DNA from: Oerskovia douganii
GTDB taxonomy: Bacteria; Actinomycetota; Actinomycetes; Actinomycetales; Cellulomonadaceae
Reading direction: 5' to 3'
Length of the DNA stretch: 64,000 nt
Assembly (NCBI RefSeq): GCF_015142735.1
Contig: NZ_JACSPN010000020.1
Coordinates: forward strand, 1 to 64,000
Positions 8,101 to 15,919 of the stretch are shown here, in pieces. A model generated the notes under the pieces. It searched no databases, was not told where the DNA came from, and saw nothing but the letters and a program-made list of their open reading frames with translations. Numbering within the stretch: the first letter of the stretch is position 1; the number at the start of each line of letters is the position of its first letter. The position numbers and the translations under genes are program-made.

Positions 8101-9282
8101 CTGCGCCGGGTCGAGGTCGCCGACGCCGCGTTCCTGGGTGGGGTCCGCGTCGCCGACGCGCGGGGCCGGGAGCTCGCGCTCGAGAGCGGCCGCAGCCTCC
8201 TCCGATCCGGCGAGGGCCGCGACGACCTCGTGCCGATCGAGTCCCGGGGCCAGCTCGTCGAGGTCGTCGACGAGGACCTGGCCGGGGTGGACGAACGTCC
8301 CGACGAGGACCCGGTGCGTCAGCTCGAAGTCCCCGAGGACGGCCTTGCCCACGGCCGTGATGCGGGCCAGGGCGTCCGAGGGGTCGAAGCCCGCGGGCGT
8401 GAACGCGCTGCGCGCGAGCGTCACGGGGTCGATCAGCCCGCCGTGGGCGCGCAGGGTGCGGGCGAGGACCGGGTTGATCTCGACGGTCGGCTCGAGGGTC
8501 AGGTCGTAGTCGGTCTCGCTGTCGCCGCGGGGTGTGAGCGTCAGGGGGCGCAGCAGGACGGGCGCGCGGACGATCCGCGGGAGGGCGGGTTCGGCGTCGG
8601 GGCCCTGCGCACCGTCGTCTCCCTGCCCGACGGCGCCGCTCGCCCGGGCACCCGAGGCGGCGGACCGCGCCGGGTCGGACGGGTCCTGGGCGCCGTCCGT
8701 CGGGCCCGCCGGCAGTCCCGTGGCGCCGTCGATGGTCCGGCTGTACGTCGTGCCGGCGACGTGCGCGAGCGCGGCGACGTCGTCCGTCGCGAGGCGTGAG
8801 GGCTCACCCTCGGTCCAGGTCGTGACACCGATCGCCAGGTAGGTCGGCGCGACGCCGTAGCGCTGGGCGTGCTCCTGCGAACGGACCACCACGGCGCGCG
8901 CGCGCCGACGTGCGGCCGGCAGGGAGGCGCCCTCGCGGAAGAGGTTGGACAGGCGGGTCGGGCGTCCTGCGAAGAGCTGGGCGACCCCTGAGGGGTGCGC
9001 CGCGGTGAGGTCGACGACGGCGTCCCCCAGCAGCCCGATGTCGGCGAGGGAGGAACCGCCCGCGAGCTCGACGAGCGAGGCGCGCCAGGACCGGACGGCG
9101 TCCTCGACGAGCTCGGCCGTGGTCGGCGGCTCGACGAGCGCGGGCTTCGCGAGCACCGTGGCCCCCTCGGCGCTCGGGGCCGCACCTCGAACGGCGCTGT
9201 CGTGCGCGTTCTGGTCGGTGAGCGGCCGAGCGGGATCGGCCACGTGCTCGTGGGCAGATGGGTTGCGGGCGGCTGCGTTCAC
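5179..9282 (-). CDS. Very large superfamily-1-like helicase relative with decayed ATPase motifs
   Basis: 1367 residues. The N-terminal ~400 residues carry a DUF4011-like region and a charged linker. A P-loop region follows at about residues 405-450 (HLFVDAPPGADTAGTIAAVVAE), a Walker-B-like region near 950 (VDLVILDAVQHIPVEL) and a motif-III-like stretch (RQVVVFGDPRAASGST). The last ~130 residues look like the PD-(D/E)xK-type nuclease domain that ends many such helicases. Key residues are absent: the P-loop has no GK[ST] lysine, the DE pair reads DA, and GDPxQ reads GDPRA. The nuclease-like segment reads AVLTDDDAY where an acidic E/D-x-D would be expected. Reading frame is intact and high-GC, so this is a maintained gene. 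It may be a structural or regulatory pseudo-helicase. Domain calls are by eye. Confidence 0.75.
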   Translation of the reverse strand: MNAAARNPSAHEHVADPARPLTDQNAHDSAVRGAAPSAEGATVLAKPALVEPPTTAELVEDAVRSWRASLVELAGGSSLADIGLLGDAVVDLTAAHPSGVAQLFAGRPTRLSNLFREGASLPAARRRARAVVVRSQEHAQRYGVAPTYLAIGVTTWTEGEPSRLATDDVAALAHVAGTTYSRTIDGATGLPAGPTDGAQDPSDPARSAASGARASGAVGQGDDGAQGPDAEPALPRIVRAPVLLRPLTLTPRGDSETDYDLTLEPTVEINPVLARTLRAHGGLIDPVTLARSAFTPAGFDPSDALARITAVGKAVLGDFELTHRVLVGTFVHPGQVLVDDLDELAPGLDRHEVVAALAGSEEAAAALERELPAPRVGDADPTQERGVGDLDPAQRHVIDALATGSHLFVDAPPGADTAGTIAAVVAEAAASGRSILYVPGHRRAADTLTTRLDELGLDGLLLDIAPEPTWRTTASHRLLGAMAAEGEAIDTDAVARVRDGLLGARAQLSGYIESLHLVREPWGVSAYAALQALARLTAQRPAPGTTVRLGPEVTVRIGTERRAELTARLVRAAEVGAFTLRSTSTPWFGADITSAEAAQDALVRVGRLSTQTLPQLREQVLSVATTTGLTPATSVRQWGDQLRMLGGMRGTLDAFQPMIFERTATDLVEATGSREWRAENGIDMGWAHRRRLRRQAKDMLRPGVRVADLHAALVQVQEQRAVWQAQCPRGGWPTLPEGLAAIEDTYEAVRIDLEALDPVLATTPVGSDLLDLPLTELAVRLASLGEEQDSLENLPARTAALRTLREEGLGDLLDDLSARRVDADLVGPELDLAWWSSVFEQILAQDPALAGQDGAGLEALARRFRDLDRTHVAALSAPVRVAVREHLGGAMRDQRPEAEALFTELLEGRMTSLRDAHERYPEVLRRLRPCTVASPTLVPHLFTAARTVDLVILDAVQHIPVELVLSSLARGRQVVVFGDPRAASGSTVGELAAILPTVALSAGGTRRDPYLTAFLAAHGYEGVLRPSPLPRAEPLVHLDLVDGAGMPDPASGAVESTQAEVDRVVEVAIEHAMTRPEESLAIVTVSSLHADRIRDALLGEVRQNPALAVFFSGARTEPVVVAELSSVAGLSRDAIVLSVGYGRTPHGRVLHRFGVLNAPGGDAMLLDTLGSTRRRLRVVTCFTASDLDPERLRGRGAKLLAEVLDLAEQRNGRADQVTLGNGVDVGGNPDRLVIDLAERLWRAGLAVETDYGVVGGDRIPLVVGHPDIPGELLVAVLTDDDAYVAEASVRVRDRQLAERLERTGWVVAQVWSAAAFLDPAKEAERIRRVVQSVRDARLPELGGIAQTGGADRIVVVPTVADDEFGTD
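8624..8639 (+). repeat. Dispersed 16-mer, copy 1
   Basis: Exact TGCCCGACGGCGCCGC on the + strand, lying antisense inside the linker of the helicase-like gene, where the coding strand reads SGAVGQ. One of five exact copies in the window. Confidence 0.6.
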
Positions 9283-9679
9283 TCTCGCACGCTAACCGTC
9301 CCGTCCGCCGGAACGGGTACCGGCACGCCGTGGGCGGCGACTTCACGTCACGGCCGACGACGGCGGTCCCGCACGGGGTGGTGGTCTGTGGAGAGAACCG
9401 GCTCCGGTGCGTCCGCTGCGCAACGTTGCGCCGGGGCAGGGCCGAGAAGATGTGAGGACGGTGCGCACCGCGCAGGGGGCAGGCGATACGCACCGTCAGA
9501 GATGATTCTGCAAGGTCTTTCGCAGTTCGTCAAATGGGTCCGCGCACGATGTGATCACGCGGAGATGGACGACCGTCCAGGACGGTGTGATCGATTCTTC
9601 GTGGACGCCCGGTCGGTCGCCCGGGCGCTCCAGGACGAGGGCCGTCCGGGCGCGTGCCGCGCGACGGCCCCGACGCACC

Positions 9680-9708
9680 ACGGCCACACCTGGGCGAGGT
9701 GTGGCCGT
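9680..9708 (-). terminator. 12-bp perfect hairpin, terminator of the VKOR gene
   Basis: ACGGCCACACCT (9680-9691) pairs perfectly with AGGTGTGGCCGT (9697-9708) across a 5-nt loop, about 50 nt beyond the VKOR stop. The 477-nt gap 9283-9759 holds this hairpin and one dispersed 16-mer. It must also contain the promoter of the large leftward gene, but I see no convincing promoter and no further gene. Confidence 0.75.
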
Positions 9709-9715
9709 GAGGTGG

Positions 9716-9731
9716 GCGGCGCCGTCGGGCA
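9716..9731 (-). repeat. Dispersed 16-mer, copy 2 (intergenic)
   Basis: Exact TGCCCGACGGCGCCGC read on the - strand, between the VKOR stop and its terminator hairpin. It is the only exact copy outside a coding region. Confidence 0.6.
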
Positions 9732-9759
9732 CGGAGGCTCCCCTGCCCGGGCGACCCGG

Positions 9760-10404
9760 TCAGCCGAAGAGCTTGGGCCCGTGCTTGAGCAGGACCGCCG
9801 CGATCATCAGGACGACCCACGTCGCGGTGAGGAACACGTCCGCGTCCGACCGCACGAAGGACAGCGCACGCTCCTGCGCCCTCGCGGGCAGGTACAGGTT
9901 GTCCTCCAGGATGTTCCAGTGCAGCAGCGTCATGAAGACGAGCGTCGTCGAGAGCGTGACGAGCAGGCACCAGGGGCACAGGGCGCCGATCACGAACATC
10001 GACTGGTAGAAGAGCCAGTACGCGAAGATCAGGCCCAGCGTGTAGACGACCTGCGCCGAGAACATGAACCAGCGCGGGAACCGCACGCCCCCGAGGCTCG
10101 CGACCGCGATCGTGATGACCACCGGCTCGGCGATCAGACCGAGGAACGCGTTGGGGAAGCCGAAGAGCGACGACTGCCACGCCACGCCCACGGCCCCGCA
10201 GGACAGGACCTCGTTGACGTTGCACGAGAGCTCCGCGGCAGGGTTCGCCGCGAGGAGGACCGCGTCGTAGGACAGGACGAACGAGGCCGTGAGGCTGATG
10301 AGCGCGGAGACCAGCATGGTGCCGAACACCCACTGCCTGCTGTGCCGGAACCCCTTGATGCTCGACGGGTCGGTCGTCGTGTCGTCGTGCAGAACGTCGC
10401 TCAT
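9760..10404 (-). CDS. Vitamin K epoxide reductase family protein (disulfide formation)
   Basis: 214 residues with four to five membrane helices. Two redox Cys pairs are visible: the loop pair in ELSCNVNEVLSCGAVG and the CxxC active site in GALCPWCLLVTL, followed by Thr/Ser-rich TM4. In actinobacteria, VKOR homologues reoxidise a DsbA-like protein using menaquinone and so replace DsbB. ATG at 10404 is chosen because the N-terminus MSDVLHDDTTTDPSS is hydrophilic and the longer in-frame extension upstream has no family similarity. No dsbA partner is adjacent. A TAGGCT hexamer (- strand, 10455-10460) is a possible -10. Confidence 0.93.
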   Translation of the reverse strand: MSDVLHDDTTTDPSSIKGFRHSRQWVFGTMLVSALISLTASFVLSYDAVLLAANPAAELSCNVNEVLSCGAVGVAWQSSLFGFPNAFLGLIAEPVVITIAVASLGGVRFPRWFMFSAQVVYTLGLIFAYWLFYQSMFVIGALCPWCLLVTLSTTLVFMTLLHWNILEDNLYLPARAQERALSFVRSDADVFLTATWVVLMIAAVLLKHGPKLFG

Positions 10405-10787
10405 GCGTGAGGCCCTTCCGGCGATGGCCCCCGGCCATCCCCGGGAGCGTCTCCAGCCTAGGTGCGCGGCGCTCCCTGCACGTGCGGGTGCGGCGTCTCG
10501 CGGACGGGTCGCGATCAGCAGGTGGACCAGGTCGCGTCGAATGCGGGGCAGAACACCGCGCTCCCCGTCAGCAGACCTTTTGAGGGGACGCGCAGGGAAT
10601 ACCCGGCGACGCCATTCTTGAAATACCTCCGAGCACACGCCGTCAATGTTCGCCACCACCTTGCCGACCGGTCGCGCTGCGGGCGGCGGCATTCATTCCG
10701 CGCGGGACGGGACGGGTGCCAGCGGGTCGGCGACGGCCCCGTGGGTGACGACCGAGGGTTCGCGGCGTGACCTGGCCGGACACCGCT

Positions 10788-10817
10788 GCGGGCGGGCCGG
10801 GAACCGGTCCCGCCCGC
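10788..10817. other. Strong stem-loop in a 715-nt gene-free gap
   Basis: GCGGGCGGG-CCGG (10788-10800), a GAA loop, then CCGG and CCCGCCCGC (to 10817) with one bulged T: a 13-bp stem. It lies about 300 nt before the esterase gene. The gap 10405-11119 contains no ORF with coding character, and base composition and codon pattern are not protein-like. It could be a terminator, a structured leader or part of a small RNA. I recognise no known riboswitch class here. Confidence 0.35.
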
Positions 10818-11119
10818 CGCCGGAAATCCTGCGGGCGGCCCGCACCGGCTCGTTCTCCCGCGCGGGTCCACGGAGCCGACATTCGGTTCGATCTTCAACT
10901 ACCTGAGTGCCGCCGCGCGGGGCCCCGGACCGCCCTTTCCGCGCACCGCGCCCGCAGACCTCCGAACGACCGCGGAGAAAATCCTCCAGCCGCGATCAGC
11001 AGTCGCGACGACCCCCGGGACGTCCCCGGTCGGGGCGGCCCGCCGCGCACCTGCGCTCACGCCGGTGTAGACCGGGAACCAGGGCGCGCACCGCGCCCAC
11101 CGGCAGCAGAGGAGTCCCC

Positions 11120-12346
11120 ATGCCGTTCGGGTACCTCGTCCCCGTGCTCCTCGTCGCGTGCTGCACCTCGGCCTCCCTCGCGCCGGCACGCCGGTCCCCA
11201 CGCCTGGGCCGCCTGTCCTTCCGCATGAGCGTCCTCGCCAACGAGCAGCCCTTCGCGCTCCTGCTCGTCCTGGTCGCGATCACGGCGCTCGCGCTCGGCG
11301 ACGGGGACCTTGGCACGGTCGGCGGCCGCGCCGCCCTCGGCCTGGCCGCCCTGACCGCTGCCGGTCTGGCACTGGTCTCCCGTCGCGGCCTGCGGGCAGC
11401 ACCCGCGCTCGACGAGGCGCTCGTGGACGGGCTCCGTACCGGACCCGGCAGGGTCACCAACCGACGGCTGCCCTGGGCCCGGATCCTCCTCGCCCCGTTC
11501 GCGATCCGCCGGCACGACGTCGCCCGCGTCCGCGACCTGCCCTACGCCGACGGAACCCGCCAGCACCGGCTCGACGTCTACCACCCCCGGGTGCGCCCCG
11601 CCGACGGCCCCACCCTCGTCTACTTCCACGGCGGCGGGTACGTCAGCGGGCGCAAGGAGCTCGAGGCCCGTGCGATGCTCTCGCGGCTCGCGAGCCACGG
11701 CTGGGTGTGCGTGAGCGCGAACTACGGACTGCGCCCGACGACGAACTTCCCCGGCCACCTGGTCGACGCCAAGCAGGTGCTGGCCTGGGTCCAGGACCAC
11801 GGCGCCCGCTACGGCGCAGACCCCGCGCGCGTCGTCGTCGCAGGCAGCTCCGCGGGCGCGCACCTCGCGGCGCTCGCCGCCCTCACCCCCGGCGACCCGC
11901 GGTTCCAGCCCGGGTTCGAGGACACCGACACCTCCGTCGTCGGGGCCGTGTGCCTCTACGGGTACTTCGGCGAGTACTACGGCAGCGGCCGAGACCGCGA
12001 CGTGGAGTCCGCACCGGGCGACTACCTGCGCCCCGACGCCCCACCGTTCCTCGTGGTGCACGGCGACCAGGACACCATGGTCCCCGTCGAGGGGGCGCGG
12101 CGGTTCGCGGCGCGGTTGCGCGAGGCCTCGGGCCGACCCGTCGTGTATGCCGAGCTGCCCGGCGCGCAGCACGGGTTCGACCTGTTCCACTCGATGCGGT
12201 TCGACGCCGTGGTCACCGCGGTCGAGGAGTTCGCGGAGCGGGTCGTCGTGGCACGGCACCGGGCACCGGAGGCGTCGAGGGCGCGTGAGGTGTCGAAAGC
12301 GCGTGAGGTGTCGAGGGCGCGGGGCGAGCGGCGCGACGAGAGGTAG
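11120..12346 (+). CDS. Membrane-anchored alpha/beta hydrolase (HSL-type esterase)
   Basis: 408 residues: two to three hydrophobic segments in the first ~90 residues, then an alpha/beta-hydrolase domain. Visible are the HGGGYVSG oxyanion-hole motif (about residue 170), the nucleophile elbow GSSAG (Ser about 243), the acid in HGDQDTM (about 316) and the base in GAQHGF (about 351), the full triad of the hormone-sensitive-lipase/acetyl-hydrolase family. ATG at 11120 is preceded by AGAGGAG. The last ~25 residues are a short Arg/Glu repeat (SRAREVSKAREVSRAR). Substrate unknown; a short-chain ester or deacetylation role at the membrane is likely. Confidence 0.9.
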   Translation: MPFGYLVPVLLVACCTSASLAPARRSPRLGRLSFRMSVLANEQPFALLLVLVAITALALGDGDLGTVGGRAALGLAALTAAGLALVSRRGLRAAPALDEALVDGLRTGPGRVTNRRLPWARILLAPFAIRRHDVARVRDLPYADGTRQHRLDVYHPRVRPADGPTLVYFHGGGYVSGRKELEARAMLSRLASHGWVCVSANYGLRPTTNFPGHLVDAKQVLAWVQDHGARYGADPARVVVAGSSAGAHLAALAALTPGDPRFQPGFEDTDTSVVGAVCLYGYFGEYYGSGRDRDVESAPGDYLRPDAPPFLVVHGDQDTMVPVEGARRFAARLREASGRPVVYAELPGAQHGFDLFHSMRFDAVVTAVEEFAERVVVARHRAPEASRAREVSKAREVSRARGERRDER

Positions 12347-12380
12347 ACCGTCAGTGCCCTGGCATGTCGCGGGGAGGTAC

Positions 12381-12456
12381 TGGTGCGCCTGGCCAGATTC
12401 GAACTGGCGACACCCGCTTTAGGAGAGCGGTGCTCTATCCCCTGAGCTACAGGCGC
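12381..12456 (-). tRNA. tRNA-Arg (anticodon CCT)
   Basis: Full cloverleaf on the - strand: acceptor GCGCCTG / CAGGCGC, D-arm GCTC...GAGC, anticodon stem CCGCT/AGCGG with loop CTCCTAA (anticodon CCT, reads AGG), T-arm GCCAG-TTCGAAT-CTGGC, discriminator A, and an encoded CCA (12381-12383). Standard length of 73 nt plus CCA. It is downstream of the MacB operon, separated by a 22-bp hairpin. No phage or integrase gene sits next to it. Confidence 0.97.
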
Positions 12457-12586
12457 GCGGGCACGAACACGGCGGATCGGCCCGGTGGGACGCCCGACAG
12501 CCTAGCGTCCCGGCCCGGGAGTCTCCCAACCGCGACGCGCTGTCGAACCCGGGCCGGGCCCGAAGCGGTGGTGTGGCCCGACGCGG

Positions 12587-12642
12587 CGAACCCGAGGTTG
12601 GTCAGGCAACCGGCAGCAGCTGCCTGACCAACCTCGGGTTCG
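12587..12642 (-). terminator. 22-bp perfect hairpin after the MacB operon
   Basis: The arm at 12587-12608 is the exact reverse complement of 12621-12642 (22 of 22 pairs) with a 12-nt loop. It lies about 100 nt beyond the permease stop and before tRNA-Arg, all on the - strand, so an intrinsic terminator is likely. Its right arm merges into the first unit of a 31-bp tandem repeat. Confidence 0.7.
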
Positions 12643-12726
12643 GCACCCTCGGGGCCGGGCACCCTCGGGTTCGGCACCCTCGGGGCCCGGCACCCTCGGG
12701 TTCGGCAGCCCCAGGGCCGGGCACCC
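12634..12726. repeat. 31-bp tandem repeat, 3 units
   Basis: Units at 12634-12664, 12665-12695 and 12696-12726, each beginning TCGGGTTCGGCA and ending GGCACCC. Units 1 and 2 differ at one position; unit 3 has several changes. The repeat lies just past the permease stop. Coding in any frame looks fortuitous. Confidence 0.85.
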
Positions 12727-12738
12727 AGCGGTCGCGCG

Positions 12739-13938
12739 TCACACGGCCGCGAGCGCCTCCGTCGGGGACATGCGCGCGGCCCGCACCGCCGGGTAGATCC
12801 CGGCGACCGCCCCGATCGCGAGCGTCGCGACGAGCCCGCCGACCACGACGACGGGTGGTACGGCGACCGGCCAGCCCTGCGAGGTCGCGTACCCCGCGGT
12901 GATGCCGACGCCGATCAGGACCCCGGCGGCCCCGCCCAGGAGGGACAGCACCAGGGACTCGACGAGGAACTGCCCGCGGATCTGGCCCCGGGTCGCGCCG
13001 AGCGAGCGGCGCAGCCCGATCTCGGCGCGCCGTTCGAGGACCGAGATGACCATGGTGTTGGCGACCCCGATCCCACCCACGAGCAGCGCGACCGCGCCGA
13101 GCCCGACGAGCAGCCCGGTGAACGCCTCGTCGGTGGCCTGCTGGGCCGCGAGCGCGTCCGAGGGGCGCGAGACGTCGACCTCGTTGGGTGCCTGCGGGTT
13201 GGCCGTGGCTCCGAGGACGGCACGCACCTGCTCGACCGCGTCCTCGCGGGTGCGCGTGTAGATCGTGGTGGGCAGCTCGTCCCAGTCGAGGTACGTCGCC
13301 GCCGCCTCGCGGCCCACGAGGGCCCCGAGGTCCATCTCGGGGGCCAGCGGCACGGGGTCGAGGATGCCCACGACCGAGAACCACTGGTCCCCGATCCACA
13401 CCAGGACCGCCGGGTCCGGGGCCGTGATCCCGAGGCGCTTCGCGGTCGTGTGCCCCAGGACGACGGCGGGGTATCCCGCCGTCGCCTCCGAGAGCCAGGT
13501 CCCGTCCGCGACGGTGCCACCGATGGGGTCGAGCAGGTCGAGGTCCGTGGCGTACACGCCGATCCCGCCGGACTCCCCGGTCGGGATCAGGTCCGAGCGG
13601 TACGCCTTGGCCGTGAGCAGCGCGACCGAGGTCGCGGTCTCGACGGGTGCGATGCGGCGCACCATGTCGACCGACTCGGGCGGCAGGGTCGCGGCCTCCC
13701 CGAACAGGTCGGTCCCGGGTGCGACGCGCAGGAGGTTGGTCCCGAGGGCCGCGAGCGTCCGGTCCAGCTCGGCGCGCGAGGAGCTGGAGATCCCGACGAC
13801 CGCGACCATCGCCGCGATGCCGATCGCGATGCCCAGCGCCGAGAGGACGGCGCGCAGCGGGCGGGTGCGCAGCCCGGTCGCGCCGACACGCAGGACGTCC
13901 GGGGCTCCGAGGCGTGCGGGGCGCAGCGTGGTCAGCAC
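12739..13938 (-). CDS. MacB/FtsX-type ABC transporter permease
   Basis: 399 residues with the MacB layout: an N-terminal transmembrane helix (about 28-50), a MacB periplasmic-core-like extracellular domain (about 55-265) and three C-terminal helices (about 275-300, 325-350, 360-385) of the FtsX fold. ERRAEIGLRRSLGATRGQIRGQFLVES is the hallmark cytoplasmic loop, and AVRAARMSPTEALAAV is the typical C-terminus. GTG start overlaps the ATPase stop by 7 nt. Members move substrates such as peptides, lipoproteins or antibiotics from the outer membrane face rather than through a pore. Confidence 0.93.
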   Translation of the reverse strand: MLTTLRPARLGAPDVLRVGATGLRTRPLRAVLSALGIAIGIAAMVAVVGISSSSRAELDRTLAALGTNLLRVAPGTDLFGEAATLPPESVDMVRRIAPVETATSVALLTAKAYRSDLIPTGESGGIGVYATDLDLLDPIGGTVADGTWLSEATAGYPAVVLGHTTAKRLGITAPDPAVLVWIGDQWFSVVGILDPVPLAPEMDLGALVGREAAATYLDWDELPTTIYTRTREDAVEQVRAVLGATANPQAPNEVDVSRPSDALAAQQATDEAFTGLLVGLGAVALLVGGIGVANTMVISVLERRAEIGLRRSLGATRGQIRGQFLVESLVLSLLGGAAGVLIGVGITAGYATSQGWPVAVPPVVVVGGLVATLAIGAVAGIYPAVRAARMSPTEALAAV

Positions 13939-14807
13939 GATGCCTCCTCGTCGGTCGTGGTCGAGGGGGCGCCCAGCGCGCCCCCGGCGCCCCCAGCACC
14001 CCCAGCGCCGGCGAGGACCGTCCCTGCCCCGCCCGGGGCCAGGGTGCCGTCCGCGACGATCTCGCCGTCGCGCATCGCGACCTGCCGCGGCAGGGAGGCC
14101 GCGAGCTCGCGGTCGTGCGTGATGATGACGACCGTCGTCCCGACGGTGTGCAGGTCACGCAGCACGTCCATGACGCCGGCACCGGCGGCCGTGTCGAGCG
14201 CGCCCGTGGGTTCGTCGGCGAGCAGGAGAGGAGGGTCCCCGACGACGGCGCGCGCGATCGCGACGCGTTGCTTCTCGCCGCCCGACAGCTCGTGCGGGCG
14301 GTGGGTGAGGCGGTGCCCGAGGCCCACCCGGTCGAGCGCCTCGGCGGCACGGCGTCGTCGCTCGCGGCGCCCCACGCCCCGGTACAGGAGCCCGTCGGCC
14401 ACGTTGTCGAGGGCCGGGACCCCGGCCGCCAGGTGGAACTGCTGGAAGACGAACCCGATGCGGCTCGCGCGCAGCGCGGACAGCTCGCGGTCGTCGAGGT
14501 CGTCGACGAGGAAGTCGTCGACGAGGACCCGGCCGGACGTGGGGCGGTCGAGCGTCCCGATCACGTTGAGCATGGTCGACTTCCCCGATCCCGAGGGCCC
14601 GACGATCGCGAGGAGCTCGCCGCGGTGGACGTCGAGGTGGACGTCGCGCAGCGCGGCGACCCCGCCGGGGAAGACGCGGGAGACCTCGTGCAGGGTCACG
14701 ACGGGTCCGCCGCCGTCTCCGGGGGCGGTGCCCGGCGTCCCCGTGCCGGGCGTGCCGCGTGGGTCCGGGTGCGCGACGGCGGCTCGCTCCACGGCGACGG
14801 CGCTCAC
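13932..14807 (-). CDS. MacB-type ABC transporter ATP-binding protein
   Basis: 291 residues. Walker A GPSGSGKST (Lys76), Q-loop FVFQQFHL, signature LSGGEKQRVAIARA, Walker B LLLADEPTGALD and H-loop IITHD are all intact, matching the LolD/MacB subfamily. The first ~35 residues are a Pro/Gly/Thr-rich extension and the last ~35 an Ala/Gly-rich tail (GAGGAGGAGGALG). GTG at 14807 overlaps the adaptor stop as GTGA, so translation is coupled. It powers the permease encoded next. Confidence 0.95.
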   Translation of the reverse strand: MSAVAVERAAVAHPDPRGTPGTGTPGTAPGDGGGPVVTLHEVSRVFPGGVAALRDVHLDVHRGELLAIVGPSGSGKSTMLNVIGTLDRPTSGRVLVDDFLVDDLDDRELSALRASRIGFVFQQFHLAAGVPALDNVADGLLYRGVGRRERRRRAAEALDRVGLGHRLTHRPHELSGGEKQRVAIARAVVGDPPLLLADEPTGALDTAAGAGVMDVLRDLHTVGTTVVIITHDRELAASLPRQVAMRDGEIVADGTLAPGGAGTVLAGAGGAGGAGGALGAPSTTTDEEASC

Positions 14808-15919
14808 GACGGCATCCCGACGACGTCGCCCTCGGTCACGTCGCCCGTGACCTCGACGCTCCCGTCGGCGAACATCCCGGTCTCGACGGCCACGACCCGT
14901 GTCGTGGCGCCGGTGACGACCTCGACGCCGTAGCCGCCCTCGGCGAGCGCGAGGAGCGCGGCGACGGGCACGGTGAGGACGTCGGGGCGTTCGGCCGCGA
15001 CGAACGTGACCTTCACGGAGCCCGCGTCGGCGTCGGTCCCGTCGGGGAGCGCCACCGTCACGGGGACGACGGTCTGGTCGGAGGCCCCTGGCATGCCGCT
15101 CTCGTCCTCGACGACCTCCGGGTTCCCGACGGCGGTGATCACGGCCTCTGCCGTCGCACCGCCGGGGAGCTCGACCGTCACGGTCCCGCCCTCGACCGCC
15201 CGGTCCCGGTCGGCGAGGTCGAGGTCGACCGAGATCGCCCGGTCGACGCCCGTGGTCGTGAGGATCTCCGCGGCCGCGGGGTCGCCGACGCGGACCTTCA
15301 GCGCGTCGACGCGCACCGGCCCCGGGGCGACGACGACGTCGGCCGGGGCGACCGTGCCGGTCCTCTCGAGCCCGCGGTCCTTCTGCCAGGTCTTGACGGC
15401 CTGGGCTGTCGAGCCCGTGAACCTGGTGTCCACGGTGAACCCGGTGTACCCGAGCGCCGCGAGGTTCTCCTCGAGCTGGCGCACGTCGTCGCCCTCGGTG
15501 CCGATCCCCAGCTCGCGGTAGACGGGCAGCGTGCCGAGCAGCAGCACGGTCGGGTGCTCGTCGACTTTGAGGAGGGCTCCTCCGCGGTCGACGACGTCCC
15601 CCACCCCGGGCAGCCAGGTCACCGTGCCGCCGCCCCCCTCGGCTCCGCCGGCGCCCTGGACCCCGCGCGTGACGGCCTCGCCGTAGCCGAGCGTGCCCTT
15701 GACGGTCGTGCGCTGCACGAGCGTCTGGCGGGTCATGGTGGCCGTCTCGGTGGGGCCCGCCGCGGCGGGTGCGGGGTCGCTCCCCCGGCCGAACCCGGTC
15801 AGTGCCACGACGACCCCGGCGCCGATCACGAGTGCTCCTGCCACCCCGCCCAGCACGGCCCGGCGTCGTGGGCGCCGGTCCGGGGCGGGCGCTCCGGGCA
15901 GGGCGCCGCGGCGGCTCAC
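14804..15919 (-). CDS. Efflux adaptor-like protein with peptidoglycan-binding domain
   Basis: 371 residues: one membrane helix (about 20-42), a lipoyl/barrel-sandwich-like segment and a PG_binding_1 domain (YRELGIGTEGDDVRQLEENLAALGY...TFTGSTAQAVKTWQKDRGLERTG, about 130-185). A second beta-rich half follows (VSVDLDLADRD, VPVAALLALAEGGYGVEVV), as in HlyD-type adaptors. Such proteins accompany MacB-type exporters in Gram-positives and probably tie the pump to the cell wall. GTG at 15919 overlaps the lipoprotein stop as GTGA. Confidence 0.85.
   Translation of the reverse strand: MSRRGALPGAPAPDRRPRRRAVLGGVAGALVIGAGVVVALTGFGRGSDPAPAAAGPTETATMTRQTLVQRTTVKGTLGYGEAVTRGVQGAGGAEGGGGTVTWLPGVGDVVDRGGALLKVDEHPTVLLLGTLPVYRELGIGTEGDDVRQLEENLAALGYTGFTVDTRFTGSTAQAVKTWQKDRGLERTGTVAPADVVVAPGPVRVDALKVRVGDPAAAEILTTTGVDRAISVDLDLADRDRAVEGGTVTVELPGGATAEAVITAVGNPEVVEDESGMPGASDQTVVPVTVALPDGTDADAGSVKVTFVAAERPDVLTVPVAALLALAEGGYGVEVVTGATTRVVAVETGMFADGSVEVTGDVTEGDVVGMPS

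Noticed and set aside
5488-8799. 1103-codon open frame on the + strand opposite the helicase-like gene
   Set aside because: Low-complexity Arg/Gly/Glu-rich translation with no fold; antisense shadow.
9496-9732. Small - strand ORF in the gap next to VKOR
   Set aside because: Arg/Ala-rich, no start context, runs through the terminator hairpin.
10515-10898. 127-codon - strand ORF upstream of VKOR
   Set aside because: No SD, irregular composition, overlaps a strong stem-loop and has no recognisable domain.
12381-12456. tRNA-Arg as an attachment site for an integrated element
   Set aside because: No integrase, no second copy of the tRNA 3' end and no composition change next to it.
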